Below, piece by piece: positions 7,549-15,173 of a DNA stretch of 16,853 nucleotides (positions are counted from its first letter, which is position 1; every line of letters begins with the position of its first letter). Source of the stretch: Candidatus Neomicrothrix sp. UBA4542 (GTDB lineage Bacteria > Actinomycetota > Acidimicrobiia > Acidimicrobiales > Poriferisodalaceae). The position numbers and the translations under genes were made by a program. The DNA lies in NCBI GenBank assembly GCA_002388005.1, contig DGLO01000091.1:1-16853 (forward strand), given 5' to 3'. The notes below the pieces were generated by a model. It was not told where the DNA came from. It searched no databases and saw nothing but the letters and a program-made list of their open reading frames with translations.

Positions 7549-8715
7549 GTGAGTTCTCGTCAACCATTTCTAAATGCCCGCCTACAAGGCTTCGGTGCGA
7601 CCATCTTCGCTGAAATGTCTGCCCTCGCTGTAAAGACCAACGCAGTGAATCTGGGACAGGGCTTTCCAGACAAAGACGGACCGATCGAAGTAATGGACGC
7701 CGCAACCGAAGCCATTCGCAACGGACTAGGTAACCAGTATCCGCCTGGGATTGGAGTTCCAGAGCTTCGGCACGCGGTAGCCGATCATCAACGACGCTTT
7801 TATGGACTGGATTTCAATCCTGACACCGAAATTCTGATTACGGCGGGAGCATCCGAAGCGCTTGCGGCGTCGGTAATCGCTCTTTGCGAAACAGGAGACG
7901 AAGTTGTGACGTTCGAACCCTGGTACGACATCTATGGCGCCAACATCGCGATGGCGGGCGCTTCCAAGAAAGTTGTCACACTTCGACCGCCGAACTACGC
8001 GTTCGAAGAGGCAGAGTTCTTGGCCGCCTTGTCCCCTAAAACGCGTTTGATCTTGTTGAACACGCCGCACAATCCCACAGGCAAAGTCTTTTCACGGGAA
8101 GAACTTGAATTCATTGCCAACGTCGCGATCGAACGCGATCTGCTTGTCGTGACTGACGAGGTGTACGAACACCTTGTTTTCGAAGGAGAACACATCCCAA
8201 TCGCCTCACTTCCCGGCATGAGGGAAAGGACCGTCACGATCTCGTCGGGTGGGAAAACCTTTTCCTTCACTGGTTGGAAAATCGGATGGGTCTGCTCAAC
8301 CCCTGAGCTCACTGGAGCGGTGCGGATTGCCAAACAGTTCCTTACGTTTGTCAGCGGAGGGCCTTTCCAATACGCAATTGCCGCAGGGTTGGCCCTCGGC
8401 GATGACTTTTACGAGACTTTTCTTTCCGATATGCGATCTAAACGTGACCACCTTTCCGCAGGATTGCGATCTGCCGGGTTCGAAATATTCGAATCGCAAG
8501 GCACGTACTTCGTTACTGCTGATGCGAGATCGGTCGGCTATGAAGATGGTTTGGAACTGTGTTGGCAACTTCCTGAAAAGGTCGGCGTGGTAGCTGTCCC
8601 CAACGTGGTGTTTTATGACAACCAAGACGAAGGCAAACACTTAATCCGCTTCGCCTTCTGCAAAAGTCTCGACGTGCTGGATGAGGCAATCCACCGGCTG
8701 CAAGGCTTGTCGTGA
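7549..8715 (+). CDS. PLP-dependent aminotransferase (methionine/glutamine transaminase-like)
   Basis: A class I/II fold-type I aminotransferase resembling kynurenine/glutamine transaminase K and bacterial YbdL-type methionine aminotransferases. From the chosen GTG it is 388 aa. Family marks are ARLQGFGATIFAEMSALA at the N-terminus, NLGQGFPD, NTPHNPTGK (Asn175), TDEVYEHL (Asp203, Tyr206) and SSGGKTFSFTGWKIGW, where Lys236 should form the Schiff base with PLP. The frame is open further upstream (ATG at 7507, GTG at 7540, and beyond 7475), but that part would run antisense to the nitroreductase gene and lacks homology, so a start at 7549 or 7507 is more likely. The gene overlaps the downstream omega-amidase by GTGA. 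This pairing supports a glutamine-using transamination whose ketoacid product is then deamidated. Confidence 0.9.
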   Translation: MSSRQPFLNARLQGFGATIFAEMSALAVKTNAVNLGQGFPDKDGPIEVMDAATEAIRNGLGNQYPPGIGVPELRHAVADHQRRFYGLDFNPDTEILITAGASEALAASVIALCETGDEVVTFEPWYDIYGANIAMAGASKKVVTLRPPNYAFEEAEFLAALSPKTRLILLNTPHNPTGKVFSREELEFIANVAIERDLLVVTDEVYEHLVFEGEHIPIASLPGMRERTVTISSGGKTFSFTGWKIGWVCSTPELTGAVRIAKQFLTFVSGGPFQYAIAAGLALGDDFYETFLSDMRSKRDHLSAGLRSAGFEIFESQGTYFVTADARSVGYEDGLELCWQLPEKVGVVAVPNVVFYDNQDEGKHLIRFAFCKSLDVLDEAIHRLQGLS

Positions 8716-9476
8716 GCCTGCGCATCGCAGCCGTCCAACACGACATCGCGTGGGAAGATCCGGGCACGAACTTCGCGCGCCTCACACCTCAGATTGAACG
8801 AGCGGTTGCGGCTGGCGGGGGTCTGGTAGTGCTGAGCGAAATGTTCTCGACTGGGTTCACCATGGATTCAGCGAGATGCGCAGAACCCATGGAAGGTCCC
8901 AGTTTTCAATTTTTATCTGAGGCAGCGACGCGTCATCGCGCTTGGCTTGTCGGGTCGATACCGACGCGGTGGGAAGACGGGATCGCCTACAACACCCTCA
9001 CATTGGTTGCCCCCGATGGTGAGACGCATCGGTATCGCAAGATTCATCCGTTCAGTTTCTCTTCCGAACCAGAGAACTACGGAGCGGGCAGTGAGTTCCT
9101 GCAAGTAAAGATTGACGACGTCCGCACCACTTTTTTTATTTGTTACGACCTTAGATTCGCGGACGAATTTTGGCGGACGGCCGAATCGACCGACCTCTAC
9201 GTGATTCCGGCCAACTGGCCTGAGCGGCGGCGACTGCATTGGCGCACTCTTCTCCGAGCTCGCGCTATCGAAAATCAGGCTTATGTCGTGGGCGTTAACC
9301 GAGTCGGACAGGGAGATGGCCTTGAATACGTTGGCGACAGCGCCGTGATTGACCCCTGGGGTGAAGTACTCGCGGCAGGCGCATCGGTAGAGGCGCTGCT
9401 TGTAGTGGATGTGGACGCGGAGACAGTTGACAAGACGCGAACGGCGTTTCCGGTGCTACGAGATCGGCGAAACTAG
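8712..9476 (+). CDS. Omega-amidase (nitrilase superfamily)
   Basis: A carbon-nitrogen hydrolase of 254 aa with the full catalytic triad: Glu43 (VVLSEMFSTGF), Lys110 (YRKIHPFSF) and Cys144 (FFICYDLRF). The motifs match the YafV/NIT2-like omega-amidase branch, which hydrolyses alpha-ketoglutaramate or alpha-ketosuccinamate to the ketoacid and ammonia. The start GTG overlaps the transaminase stop by 4 bases. In known systems this pair removes the inhibitory ketoacid of glutamine after methionine or aromatic amino acid transamination. Function is inferred from family and neighbour together; another short-chain amidase activity is possible. Soluble and cytoplasmic, with no signal peptide. Confidence 0.9.
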   Translation: MSLRIAAVQHDIAWEDPGTNFARLTPQIERAVAAGGGLVVLSEMFSTGFTMDSARCAEPMEGPSFQFLSEAATRHRAWLVGSIPTRWEDGIAYNTLTLVAPDGETHRYRKIHPFSFSSEPENYGAGSEFLQVKIDDVRTTFFICYDLRFADEFWRTAESTDLYVIPANWPERRRLHWRTLLRARAIENQAYVVGVNRVGQGDGLEYVGDSAVIDPWGEVLAAGASVEALLVVDVDAETVDKTRTAFPVLRDRRN

Positions 9477-9531
9477 TAAAGAAGAGAAAAGCGAATAAGC
9501 GGTTTCGTCCACTGAAATTTTGGGAGGCAAA

Positions 9532-9837
9532 GTGAGTTTTGTGGAAATGCGCACCTACGACCTAAAGATTGGAACGGCGAATGCGTACGCAAGCCTGTAT
9601 CGAGAAGAGGGTTACGCAATACAAAAGAGCCACCTTGGTGAGCCGGTCGGTTACTACGTCAGCGAAGTAGGAGAACTCAACCAGATCATTCACATGTGGC
9701 GGTACGAGAGCCTCGAACAACGCGCGGAGAAAAGAACGGCTTTGTTTGCCGACCCTGATTGGCTCGCATACATCGCAAAGATTGGTCCGATGATCATTCG
9801 GCAACGCAACGCGATTCTCTATGAAGTGTTGAGTTGA
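9532..9837 (+). CDS. NIPSNAP-family small protein
   Basis: A 101-aa ferredoxin-like (dimeric alpha/beta barrel) protein with NIPSNAP family features: FVEMRTYDLKIG at the start and a central IHMWRYESLEQRAEKR followed by FADPDWLAYI. An in-frame TTG lies at 9520, but GGGAGG at 9522-9527 directs initiation at the GTG 9532. Bacterial NIPSNAP proteins have no agreed function. They recur beside catabolic enzymes and resemble dimeric barrel monooxygenases and stress-response barrels in fold. The gap from the omega-amidase is 55 bases, so it may or may not share that transcript. It converges on the transporter gene with only 4 bases between the stops. Confidence 0.85.
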   Translation: MSFVEMRTYDLKIGTANAYASLYREEGYAIQKSHLGEPVGYYVSEVGELNQIIHMWRYESLEQRAEKRTALFADPDWLAYIAKIGPMIIRQRNAILYEVLS

Positions 9838-9841
9838 ACGA

Positions 9842-10672
9842 CTAGCCCCACGCGACGAGAGTGATCGCCACCAAAGTGACGAGAAGTCCTGTTACACGTC
9901 TTCGGTCGAGGTGTTCGCCTAGAGCGAAGCGTGCGAGCAATACCGTCACAGCGGGATAAAGACTGGCCAACACTGCTACTGGCCCGAGTTGCCCGTACCT
10001 GAGGGCGAAAAGAAAGGCGACATTGGCCCCTGTATCGCAGATACTGCAACCCAACAAAGGCAACCAGTTGCCCGCAGGCTTAATAGAAACTTTTCTGACA
10101 GCGGCGCTGACCAACAACACGACAGCAGCGCTGGTTCGTCCCGCGACGATTGGCCAAGGAGCAGATTCGGTATTTGTCTCGCTTAGGACGCAAAAGAAGA
10201 GACCGAACCCAATCCCGGCTAATAACGCCTCAAGAATCGCAGATGTAGAGATTGATGGACCATCGTTGGGCTGGCCTCTACTCACTATGAAGATAGCGAC
10301 GAAGGCAAGCAAAATTCCGACTCCGCAAATGAAGCTTGGTTGTTGACCTTTACTCAAATCCCATATGACGGGCACACCGGCCGAAGTGGTTGCCGTTAAC
10401 GGCGCCACGAGTGACATCGGGCCGCGCGCCAGCCCTCGATAGAAGATCCCAAGACCTCCCGCTCCGAAAATCCCGGCCACCGCCCCTAGAAGCAAATCTT
10501 TGGTGGCGAAACTTGATGTGAAGAGCGGTGCAACACATAGAAGAGGCAGCGTTCCTGCCAAGAAAACGGTTATGAGCACCTGAGTTTGAGTGTTGCGTCG
10601 AGAACTCAAGCCACCCAAAAAGTCACCCGATCCGTAAAGAACTGAAGTGATCAAGGACAAGAAGACAGTCAT
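9842..10672 (-). CDS. DMT-superfamily (EamA-type) transporter
   Basis: A 276-aa integral membrane protein made almost wholly of hydrophobic segments; about ten transmembrane helices can be picked out. It has the two-repeat layout of the drug/metabolite transporter superfamily. Repeat 1 starts LSLITSVLYGSGDFLGG and repeat 2 starts near LEALLAGIGFGLFFCVL. The C-terminal repeat ends with the common pattern LASLYPAVTVLLARFALGEH followed by a basic loop and a last helix. Such proteins move amino acids, nucleosides or drugs across the inner membrane; direction and substrate are unknown. It starts at ATG 10672 and is transcribed away from the aldolase gene through a shared 213-base region. Confidence 0.88.
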   Translation of the reverse strand: MTVFLSLITSVLYGSGDFLGGLSSRRNTQTQVLITVFLAGTLPLLCVAPLFTSSFATKDLLLGAVAGIFGAGGLGIFYRGLARGPMSLVAPLTATTSAGVPVIWDLSKGQQPSFICGVGILLAFVAIFIVSRGQPNDGPSISTSAILEALLAGIGFGLFFCVLSETNTESAPWPIVAGRTSAAVVLLVSAAVRKVSIKPAGNWLPLLGCSICDTGANVAFLFALRYGQLGPVAVLASLYPAVTVLLARFALGEHLDRRRVTGLLVTLVAITLVAWG

Positions 10673-10885
10673 GAGAGATCCGTTATGGAATCACTAGATT
10701 CATTGAAGCAACAAACCCTTTTCTGACCCGGTGTCTGAGGCCGTCGATCGTGGGACTCTAATGAAATTAATATGCGGTCTCTAGAGTCAAAGAATGTGGC
10801 CCTGAGTCTCTCATTAGACGACAATGTGGTGTCTTAACCCGGCTCAACACAGCACTTGTGCCCTTCGAACGAAAGTGGTTATGAA
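10673..10885. promoter_or_regulatory. Divergent intergenic region with an inverted repeat
   Basis: These 213 bases separate the minus-strand DMT transporter from the plus-strand aldolase, so both promoters should lie here. A perfect 7-base inverted repeat is present: GACTCTA at 10754-10760 and TAGAGTC at 10782-10788. The right arm lies in an 8-base palindrome, CTCTAGAG (10779-10786). TAATGAAATTA (10759-10769) adds a third small dyad. AATGTGG also occurs twice as a direct repeat. No clear gene or RNA is visible. These could be operators for a regulator encoded elsewhere. Confidence 0.4.
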
Positions 10886-11683
10886 ATGTCGAACCCTCTG
10901 ATGGAGAAATGGGCATCGCGTACCGAGGTGCTTGGCACATGGTTATCGCTGCCTGACTCCCACGCTGCTGAAGTTGTCGCCCGTGTCGATTTTGACTACG
11001 TGTGCGTCGATATGCAGCACGGTGTTGCTGATTATCAGATGGCCACAGCCATGCTTCAGGCAATAGTGCTGACCGGCAACGGCACCCCGATTTGCAGAGT
11101 GCCTTGGAACGAGCCGGGAATCATTGGACGAATGCTTGATGCCGGCGCTCGCGGCGTCATCATTCCGATGGTTAATTCGGTTGAGGAAGCCAAAAGAGCT
11201 GTAGCAGCGACAAAGTACCCACCGCTGGGGGAACGAAGCTACGGACCAACGATCATTGGTGCACGCGCTCGAAATGCAGCGGAGGATTACTACCCGACGG
11301 CTAACGAAACCAATGCATGTATCCCGATGATTGAAACTCGCAAAGCCGTAGAGAATCTTGATGAAATCCTCGCAGTTGAGGGTGTTGACGCGATCTACGT
11401 GGGTCCTGCTGATTTGTCGCTCAGCTATGGGTACGGACCCGCTTACAGCGATGACAATGACGAGTACAAAAAGGTGCTGGAGCACATAGTTGACAGATGC
11501 GGCCAGGCGGGGAAGATCGCAGGAATTCACTCAACGACGGCACTCGCTGCTAACCGTCGAGAAAAAGGATTCCTTATGCAAACGGTCAGTGGCGACCTTG
11601 CAGCGATGAGCAAAGCGAGCTACCAAGACTTGAAAAATGCGCGCGAAGGTGGGCCAGGCGACGGATCCTCGCGCATCTACTAA
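10886..11683 (+). CDS. HpcH/HpaI-family class II aldolase
   Basis: A 265-aa metal-dependent aldolase of the HpcH/HpaI (2-keto-3-deoxy acid/citrate lyase-like) family, expected to split a 4-hydroxy-2-ketoacid into pyruvate or a ketoacid plus an aldehyde. Visible active-site residues are His45 (catalytic base, in VDMQHG), Arg71 (CRVPWNEP), Glu150 (IPMIETRKAV, metal) and Asp176 (VGPADLS, metal). The usual VDxEHG reads VDMQHG, a conservative change. An in-frame TTG at 10856 exists, but the ATG at 10886 has AAAGTGG at 10872-10878, and the family N-terminus fits it. Its stop overlaps that of the convergent MFS gene. It could belong functionally with the amidohydrolase downstream, but they are not in one operon. 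Confidence 0.9.
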   Translation: MSNPLMEKWASRTEVLGTWLSLPDSHAAEVVARVDFDYVCVDMQHGVADYQMATAMLQAIVLTGNGTPICRVPWNEPGIIGRMLDAGARGVIIPMVNSVEEAKRAVAATKYPPLGERSYGPTIIGARARNAAEDYYPTANETNACIPMIETRKAVENLDEILAVEGVDAIYVGPADLSLSYGYGPAYSDDNDEYKKVLEHIVDRCGQAGKIAGIHSTTALAANRREKGFLMQTVSGDLAAMSKASYQDLKNAREGGPGDGSSRIY

Positions 11684-12891
11684 ATCGACTTTGAGGCAGG
11701 CGCGTTGTTGTTTCGATTGGTTGAAACAAAGAACCAGATGCCCGCTGCGGCGACTAGACAGCCAGCCGTTCGAAAGGCCGTAGGCATCGACGCCGTCTCG
11801 CTCAACCAACCCAACGCTGGGGGTCCGAGCACAAAACCGACGTCACCGGCTGAGCGATACAAACCGATCCCTAACCCGCGAAGTCTTTCGGGAAATAAGT
11901 TCGCTACGAAAGCTGCCGGAGCTGGACCTGCGGTTCCCGTACCGAGGGTAAGGATCACGTTGCCGATCACAAACCAGAGCGGAGTTCCGCTCGATGCGAT
12001 GATGAACGTGCCGAGGGCGGCGGCGACGCCCGAAAATACAATCACCGGCCCCCAACCAAGATTCTCTGTCGCCCACGTTGCGGGCCAAAGAGTGAATAAG
12101 GTCATGACCCCGGTGATAGTGAAGACCAACCCAATCTCACCCGGACCCCAGGCCAGGACACCATCCGCATGGAGGGGCACCAACGTCGCTCGCGTGCCCG
12201 CCCGCGTCATAAAGATTGTTCCGGTGACGAAGGCGATTGCGAGGAATGGTCCGCTATATACGATTCGCTTCACCTCGGAAGCCGAACGTTTACTTTGCTC
12301 TGATTCCGTGCTCGAACGCAGCGTTTCAGGAAGACGGAACGCGGCGTAGATGGCGCTCGCCACTCCAATAACCCCGACCACATGGAATGGTGCAGCCAAA
12401 CCCCAACGCTCCGCAACCAACCCGCCCACCCCCGGACCCAAGGCCACCCCAACGCTCAGGGCCCATTGATTGGTAGCGATATAACGAGCACGGCGATTAA
12501 CCGGAGCAATGTCAATCAGATAAATGAGCGCTCCGCTCATGTAAAACGCGGAACCTGCTCCGGCAACGAAGCGCCACATCAGCAACGAAGAAATATTGTT
12601 GGCGAACCCTGACCCGAACATCCCAATGGACGTCAAAATCGGTCCGCCTACTAAGAGGATTCGGCGGCCAAATCGATCAGCTATTAAGCCGGCGGGCACG
12701 TTTAAGATCAGGCGAGCGAGAGCAAAAACTGTGAGTGTCAATCCCACGACGGTGGTGCTTACCCCGAAATCGCGGGCGTAGAGCGGCAGCACCGGCCCAA
12801 TGACTCCTTGGCCCGCCATCACCATAAAGGTGGCGAAGCAAAGGACGATCAGCTTTTCTAATTCCCGCAACCTGGTCATCAGCGTGGCCAC
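11680..12891 (-). CDS. MFS transporter
   Basis: A 403-aa major facilitator superfamily protein with about twelve transmembrane helices. The loop 2-3 signature is visible as GLIADRFGRRILLVGG. The start of helix 1 and the extracellular part read VMAGQGVIGPVLPLYARDFG, typical of drug-efflux-like MFS proteins (DHA1-type). It sits in the inner membrane and would export or import a small molecule by proton coupling; the substrate is unknown. The start is GTG 12891 or the in-frame ATG 12879; neither has a good SD. The gene is divergent from the amidohydrolase-selenoprotein operon with about 73 bases between them, so it may move a substrate or product of that operon. Confidence 0.9.
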   Translation of the reverse strand: MATLMTRLRELEKLIVLCFATFMVMAGQGVIGPVLPLYARDFGVSTTVVGLTLTVFALARLILNVPAGLIADRFGRRILLVGGPILTSIGMFGSGFANNISSLLMWRFVAGAGSAFYMSGALIYLIDIAPVNRRARYIATNQWALSVGVALGPGVGGLVAERWGLAAPFHVVGVIGVASAIYAAFRLPETLRSSTESEQSKRSASEVKRIVYSGPFLAIAFVTGTIFMTRAGTRATLVPLHADGVLAWGPGEIGLVFTITGVMTLFTLWPATWATENLGWGPVIVFSGVAAALGTFIIASSGTPLWFVIGNVILTLGTGTAGPAPAAFVANLFPERLRGLGIGLYRSAGDVGFVLGPPALGWLSETASMPTAFRTAGCLVAAAGIWFFVSTNRNNNAPASKSI

Positions 12892-12935
12892 TGCGCATTG
12901 CTATCACTCATGCGGCGCCAATCCTGCGATCTCAC

Positions 12936-12941
12936 TACGAT
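12936..12941 (+). promoter_or_regulatory. Putative -10 box of the amidohydrolase operon
   Basis: TACGAT fits TANNNT and would place the transcript start near 12948, leaving room for the SD (AAAGGGGA, 12953-12960) before ATG 12965. No convincing -35 box is seen. The same hexamer occurs upstream of the DUF6356 gene. Confidence 0.35.
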
Positions 12942-12964
12942 GCCAGTACGGGAAAGGGGACCCA

Positions 12965-14110
12965 ATGCAGGTCAATCATCCAATCATCTCCGCTGATTCA
13001 CATATTGCCGAGGCACCCAACACATACACCGACTACATCGATCCGCAGTGGCGTGACGTCGCTCCACACGTGGTGGAGACCGAAGATAAGGGCGATGTCT
13101 ACGTCATAGATGGTATGAAGCGAACCATCAACATGGGTCTAATAGCCGCTGCAGGTCAGGCTCCTGAAGAGCTAAAACCCAACGCGAAATGGGAAGAATT
13201 ACCTCGAAGCGGATGGGATTCGAATTACCGACTGGCAGATCAGAATCGCGACGGAGTGTCGGCAGAGGTGATCTACCCCTCGGTCGGGATGGTGCTCTGC
13301 AACCACCCTGATGCCGACTACAAGAAGGCAGCCATGGACGCCTACAACCGTTGGATAAGCGATTATTGCTCGGTCGATGTGAAGCGACTGCTTGCAATCG
13401 GACAGACCCCGCTTCGTTCGGTAGAAGAAGGAATCACTGAGTTAGAAGCCATGAAGAACGCTGGCTTGCGTGGTGTCATGATGCCCGGGGATCCCGCAAC
13501 CGACTTTGACTACGACGACCCACGTTGGGACCCGTTCTGGCAAGCAGCGATTGAACTAGAGCTGCCGCTCTCATGGCACATCTTGACCGCAAAAGGATCC
13601 GGTAGGCCCCGCGGGCCGAAAGCGAACGCATTCATGACAATCATTCGCGCGAATCAGGACATCATGGGCACCCTTGTCTTCGGAGGGGTATTTGAACGAA
13701 ACCCAGAGTTGCGAGTGGTGTGCGTGGAGGCAGACGCCGGCTGGGTTCCGCATTACATGTACCGAATGGACCACGCATACAAACGTCATCGTTATTGGCT
13801 GCCACCGGGACAGGAACTATCGAAACTGCCCAGCGAATACTTTAGCGAGAGCATTTATACAACCTTCCAAGATGACTGGGTCGCGTTCAAGATGGTTGAC
13901 CACGTGAATCACAAGCGCTTGTTGTGGGCGAACGATTTTCCGCACAGCGACAGCACCTGGCCATGGAGCCAAGAGTTGCTTGATGAACATGCCGCGGATC
14001 TCACGAGCGAGCAGAGCAGAGACATTTTGTGCAATAACTCGGCCGAGTTGTACGGAATTGACACGTCAGAGTTGCCTATAGGTGGCGATAGTTTGGCGGC
14101 CACCGCCTGA
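12965..14110 (+). CDS. Metal-dependent amidohydrolase (ACMSD-like, amidohydrolase 2 family)
   Basis: A 381-aa TIM-barrel hydrolase or decarboxylase of the amidohydrolase-2 group. The metal-binding DSH (Asp11, His13) follows the first strand (ISADSHIAEAP). A barrel His is in LSWHILTAK (His205). The late Asp is in LLWANDFPHSDSTWPW (Asp324), the usual pattern of this family. Members act on aromatic carboxylates, lactones and similar ring-cleavage or hydrolysable compounds; no substrate can be assigned. The frame is open upstream, but the ATG at 12965 has a strong SD, AAAGGGGA. It is the first gene of a compact unit; the next gene starts 11 bases after its stop. Soluble, no signal peptide. Confidence 0.9.
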   Translation: MQVNHPIISADSHIAEAPNTYTDYIDPQWRDVAPHVVETEDKGDVYVIDGMKRTINMGLIAAAGQAPEELKPNAKWEELPRSGWDSNYRLADQNRDGVSAEVIYPSVGMVLCNHPDADYKKAAMDAYNRWISDYCSVDVKRLLAIGQTPLRSVEEGITELEAMKNAGLRGVMMPGDPATDFDYDDPRWDPFWQAAIELELPLSWHILTAKGSGRPRGPKANAFMTIIRANQDIMGTLVFGGVFERNPELRVVCVEADAGWVPHYMYRMDHAYKRHRYWLPPGQELSKLPSEYFSESIYTTFQDDWVAFKMVDHVNHKRLLWANDFPHSDSTWPWSQELLDEHAADLTSEQSRDILCNNSAELYGIDTSELPIGGDSLAATA

Positions 14111-14121
14111 CAGGATCCGTT

Positions 14122-15171
14122 GTGGCACTGACTTCTTCACGCATAGAAAGCACCGACTTCAGGGATGCACAGGAGCTTTACCACTCGCGCGGTTGGACTG
14201 ATGGCCTACCTATCATCCCGCCAACTCCAGAGCTGGTTCAGGCCTGCCTGGATTGGGCCCTCTTACCCTCAGAGCATCTTGTAGGTATTGAACCCGTCCG
14301 CGAACGGGCGATCACCGCAGAGAAGTTGGCCATCAATTCTGTCATGGCGGGTTGTCTTCCAGAGCATTTTCCGCTTGTGGTGACCGCATTCACAGCCATG
14401 CTGCAGCCTGAATTTCTTCTCCATGGAGCTACTGCGTCAACAGGCGGATGTGCTGTGCTTTTGATCGTTAACGGACCAATTCGTCATCAATTGCAGATGG
14501 CGGGGACCTTTAACGCGTTAGGGAACACGGATCGGGCTTCAGCTGTGGTGGGCCGCGCTGTTCGGCTGGCCCTCATTAATCTCTTAGATCTTCGGCCGGG
14601 AGAAATTGACCGATCAACGTTGGGCCATCCAGGAAAGTTCTCGTACTGCCTTGTCGAAGACGAAGAAAATTCGCCATGGCCGTCGCTGGCAGAAGAACGT
14701 CTCGGAGATTCGGATGTTTCTGCGGTCACAGCGGTAGCAGCGATGGCTCCAAGGCAAATAATGAACGAATGGACCACAGATCCCCAAGAGATCTGCGACA
14801 CCATCGCAGCGGAGATTAAGGCAAACCAACTTCATTACTCGATCTGGGCAGGTAACTACGTAATTGTCTTGCCGACGCAACTTCGCCAACACTTCATTGA
14901 TGCAGGCTGGTCAAAGAGCGACATCCAAACCTATGTGTTTCAACAAGCGCGGGTGATTCGAGGAGATTGGCGAGGTGTAGGTAAAGGATCAGTGGTCAAA
15001 GACCGTGCTGATCGCGAGTACCCAGCGATGACCTCTCCCGATGATCTGATTGTTGTGGCCGCTGGTGGTCCCGCAGGAGGGTTCGCACAAATCATCCCAC
15101 CTTGGCTAGGAACCAAAAGTCGTGCAACTACAGTGCCCGTCGGAGCATGTGTGGACTGCGAGGTGCCTTAG
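14122..15171 (+). CDS. Conserved protein of unknown function adjoining the UGSC selenoprotein (GWTDGLP motif, C-terminal CxxC)
   Basis: I do not recognise a characterised enzyme family. The 349-aa protein has a strongly patterned N-terminus, GWTDGLPIIPPT (residues 24-35), a glycine-rich stretch HGATASTGGCAVLLIVNGP, and a central HPGKFSYCLVEDEENSPW. These look like conserved motifs, and I recall similar ones in uncharacterised proteins linked to UGSC proteins, which I cannot verify here. It ends in GACVDCEVP, so Cys343 and Cys346 form a CxxC close to the C-terminus. There is no signal peptide or clear membrane segment. GTG 14122 has AGGA at 14112-14115. The stop lies 2 bases before the start of the selenoprotein gene, so the two are almost certainly translated from one mRNA and may act as a complex or redox pair. 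Confidence 0.8.
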   Translation: MALTSSRIESTDFRDAQELYHSRGWTDGLPIIPPTPELVQACLDWALLPSEHLVGIEPVRERAITAEKLAINSVMAGCLPEHFPLVVTAFTAMLQPEFLLHGATASTGGCAVLLIVNGPIRHQLQMAGTFNALGNTDRASAVVGRAVRLALINLLDLRPGEIDRSTLGHPGKFSYCLVEDEENSPWPSLAEERLGDSDVSAVTAVAAMAPRQIMNEWTTDPQEICDTIAAEIKANQLHYSIWAGNYVIVLPTQLRQHFIDAGWSKSDIQTYVFQQARVIRGDWRGVGKGSVVKDRADREYPAMTSPDDLIVVAAGGPAGGFAQIIPPWLGTKSRATTVPVGACVDCEVP

Positions 15172-15173
15172 TC

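Noticed and set aside
10943..11530. 195-aa open frame antisense to the aldolase
   Set aside because: The plus-strand frame has the full catalytic set of an HpcH aldolase; the antisense frame has no recognisable motif.
11705..12349. 214-aa open frame antisense to the MFS transporter
   Set aside because: Pro/Thr/Arg-rich shadow of transmembrane coding on the other strand; no domain and no SD.
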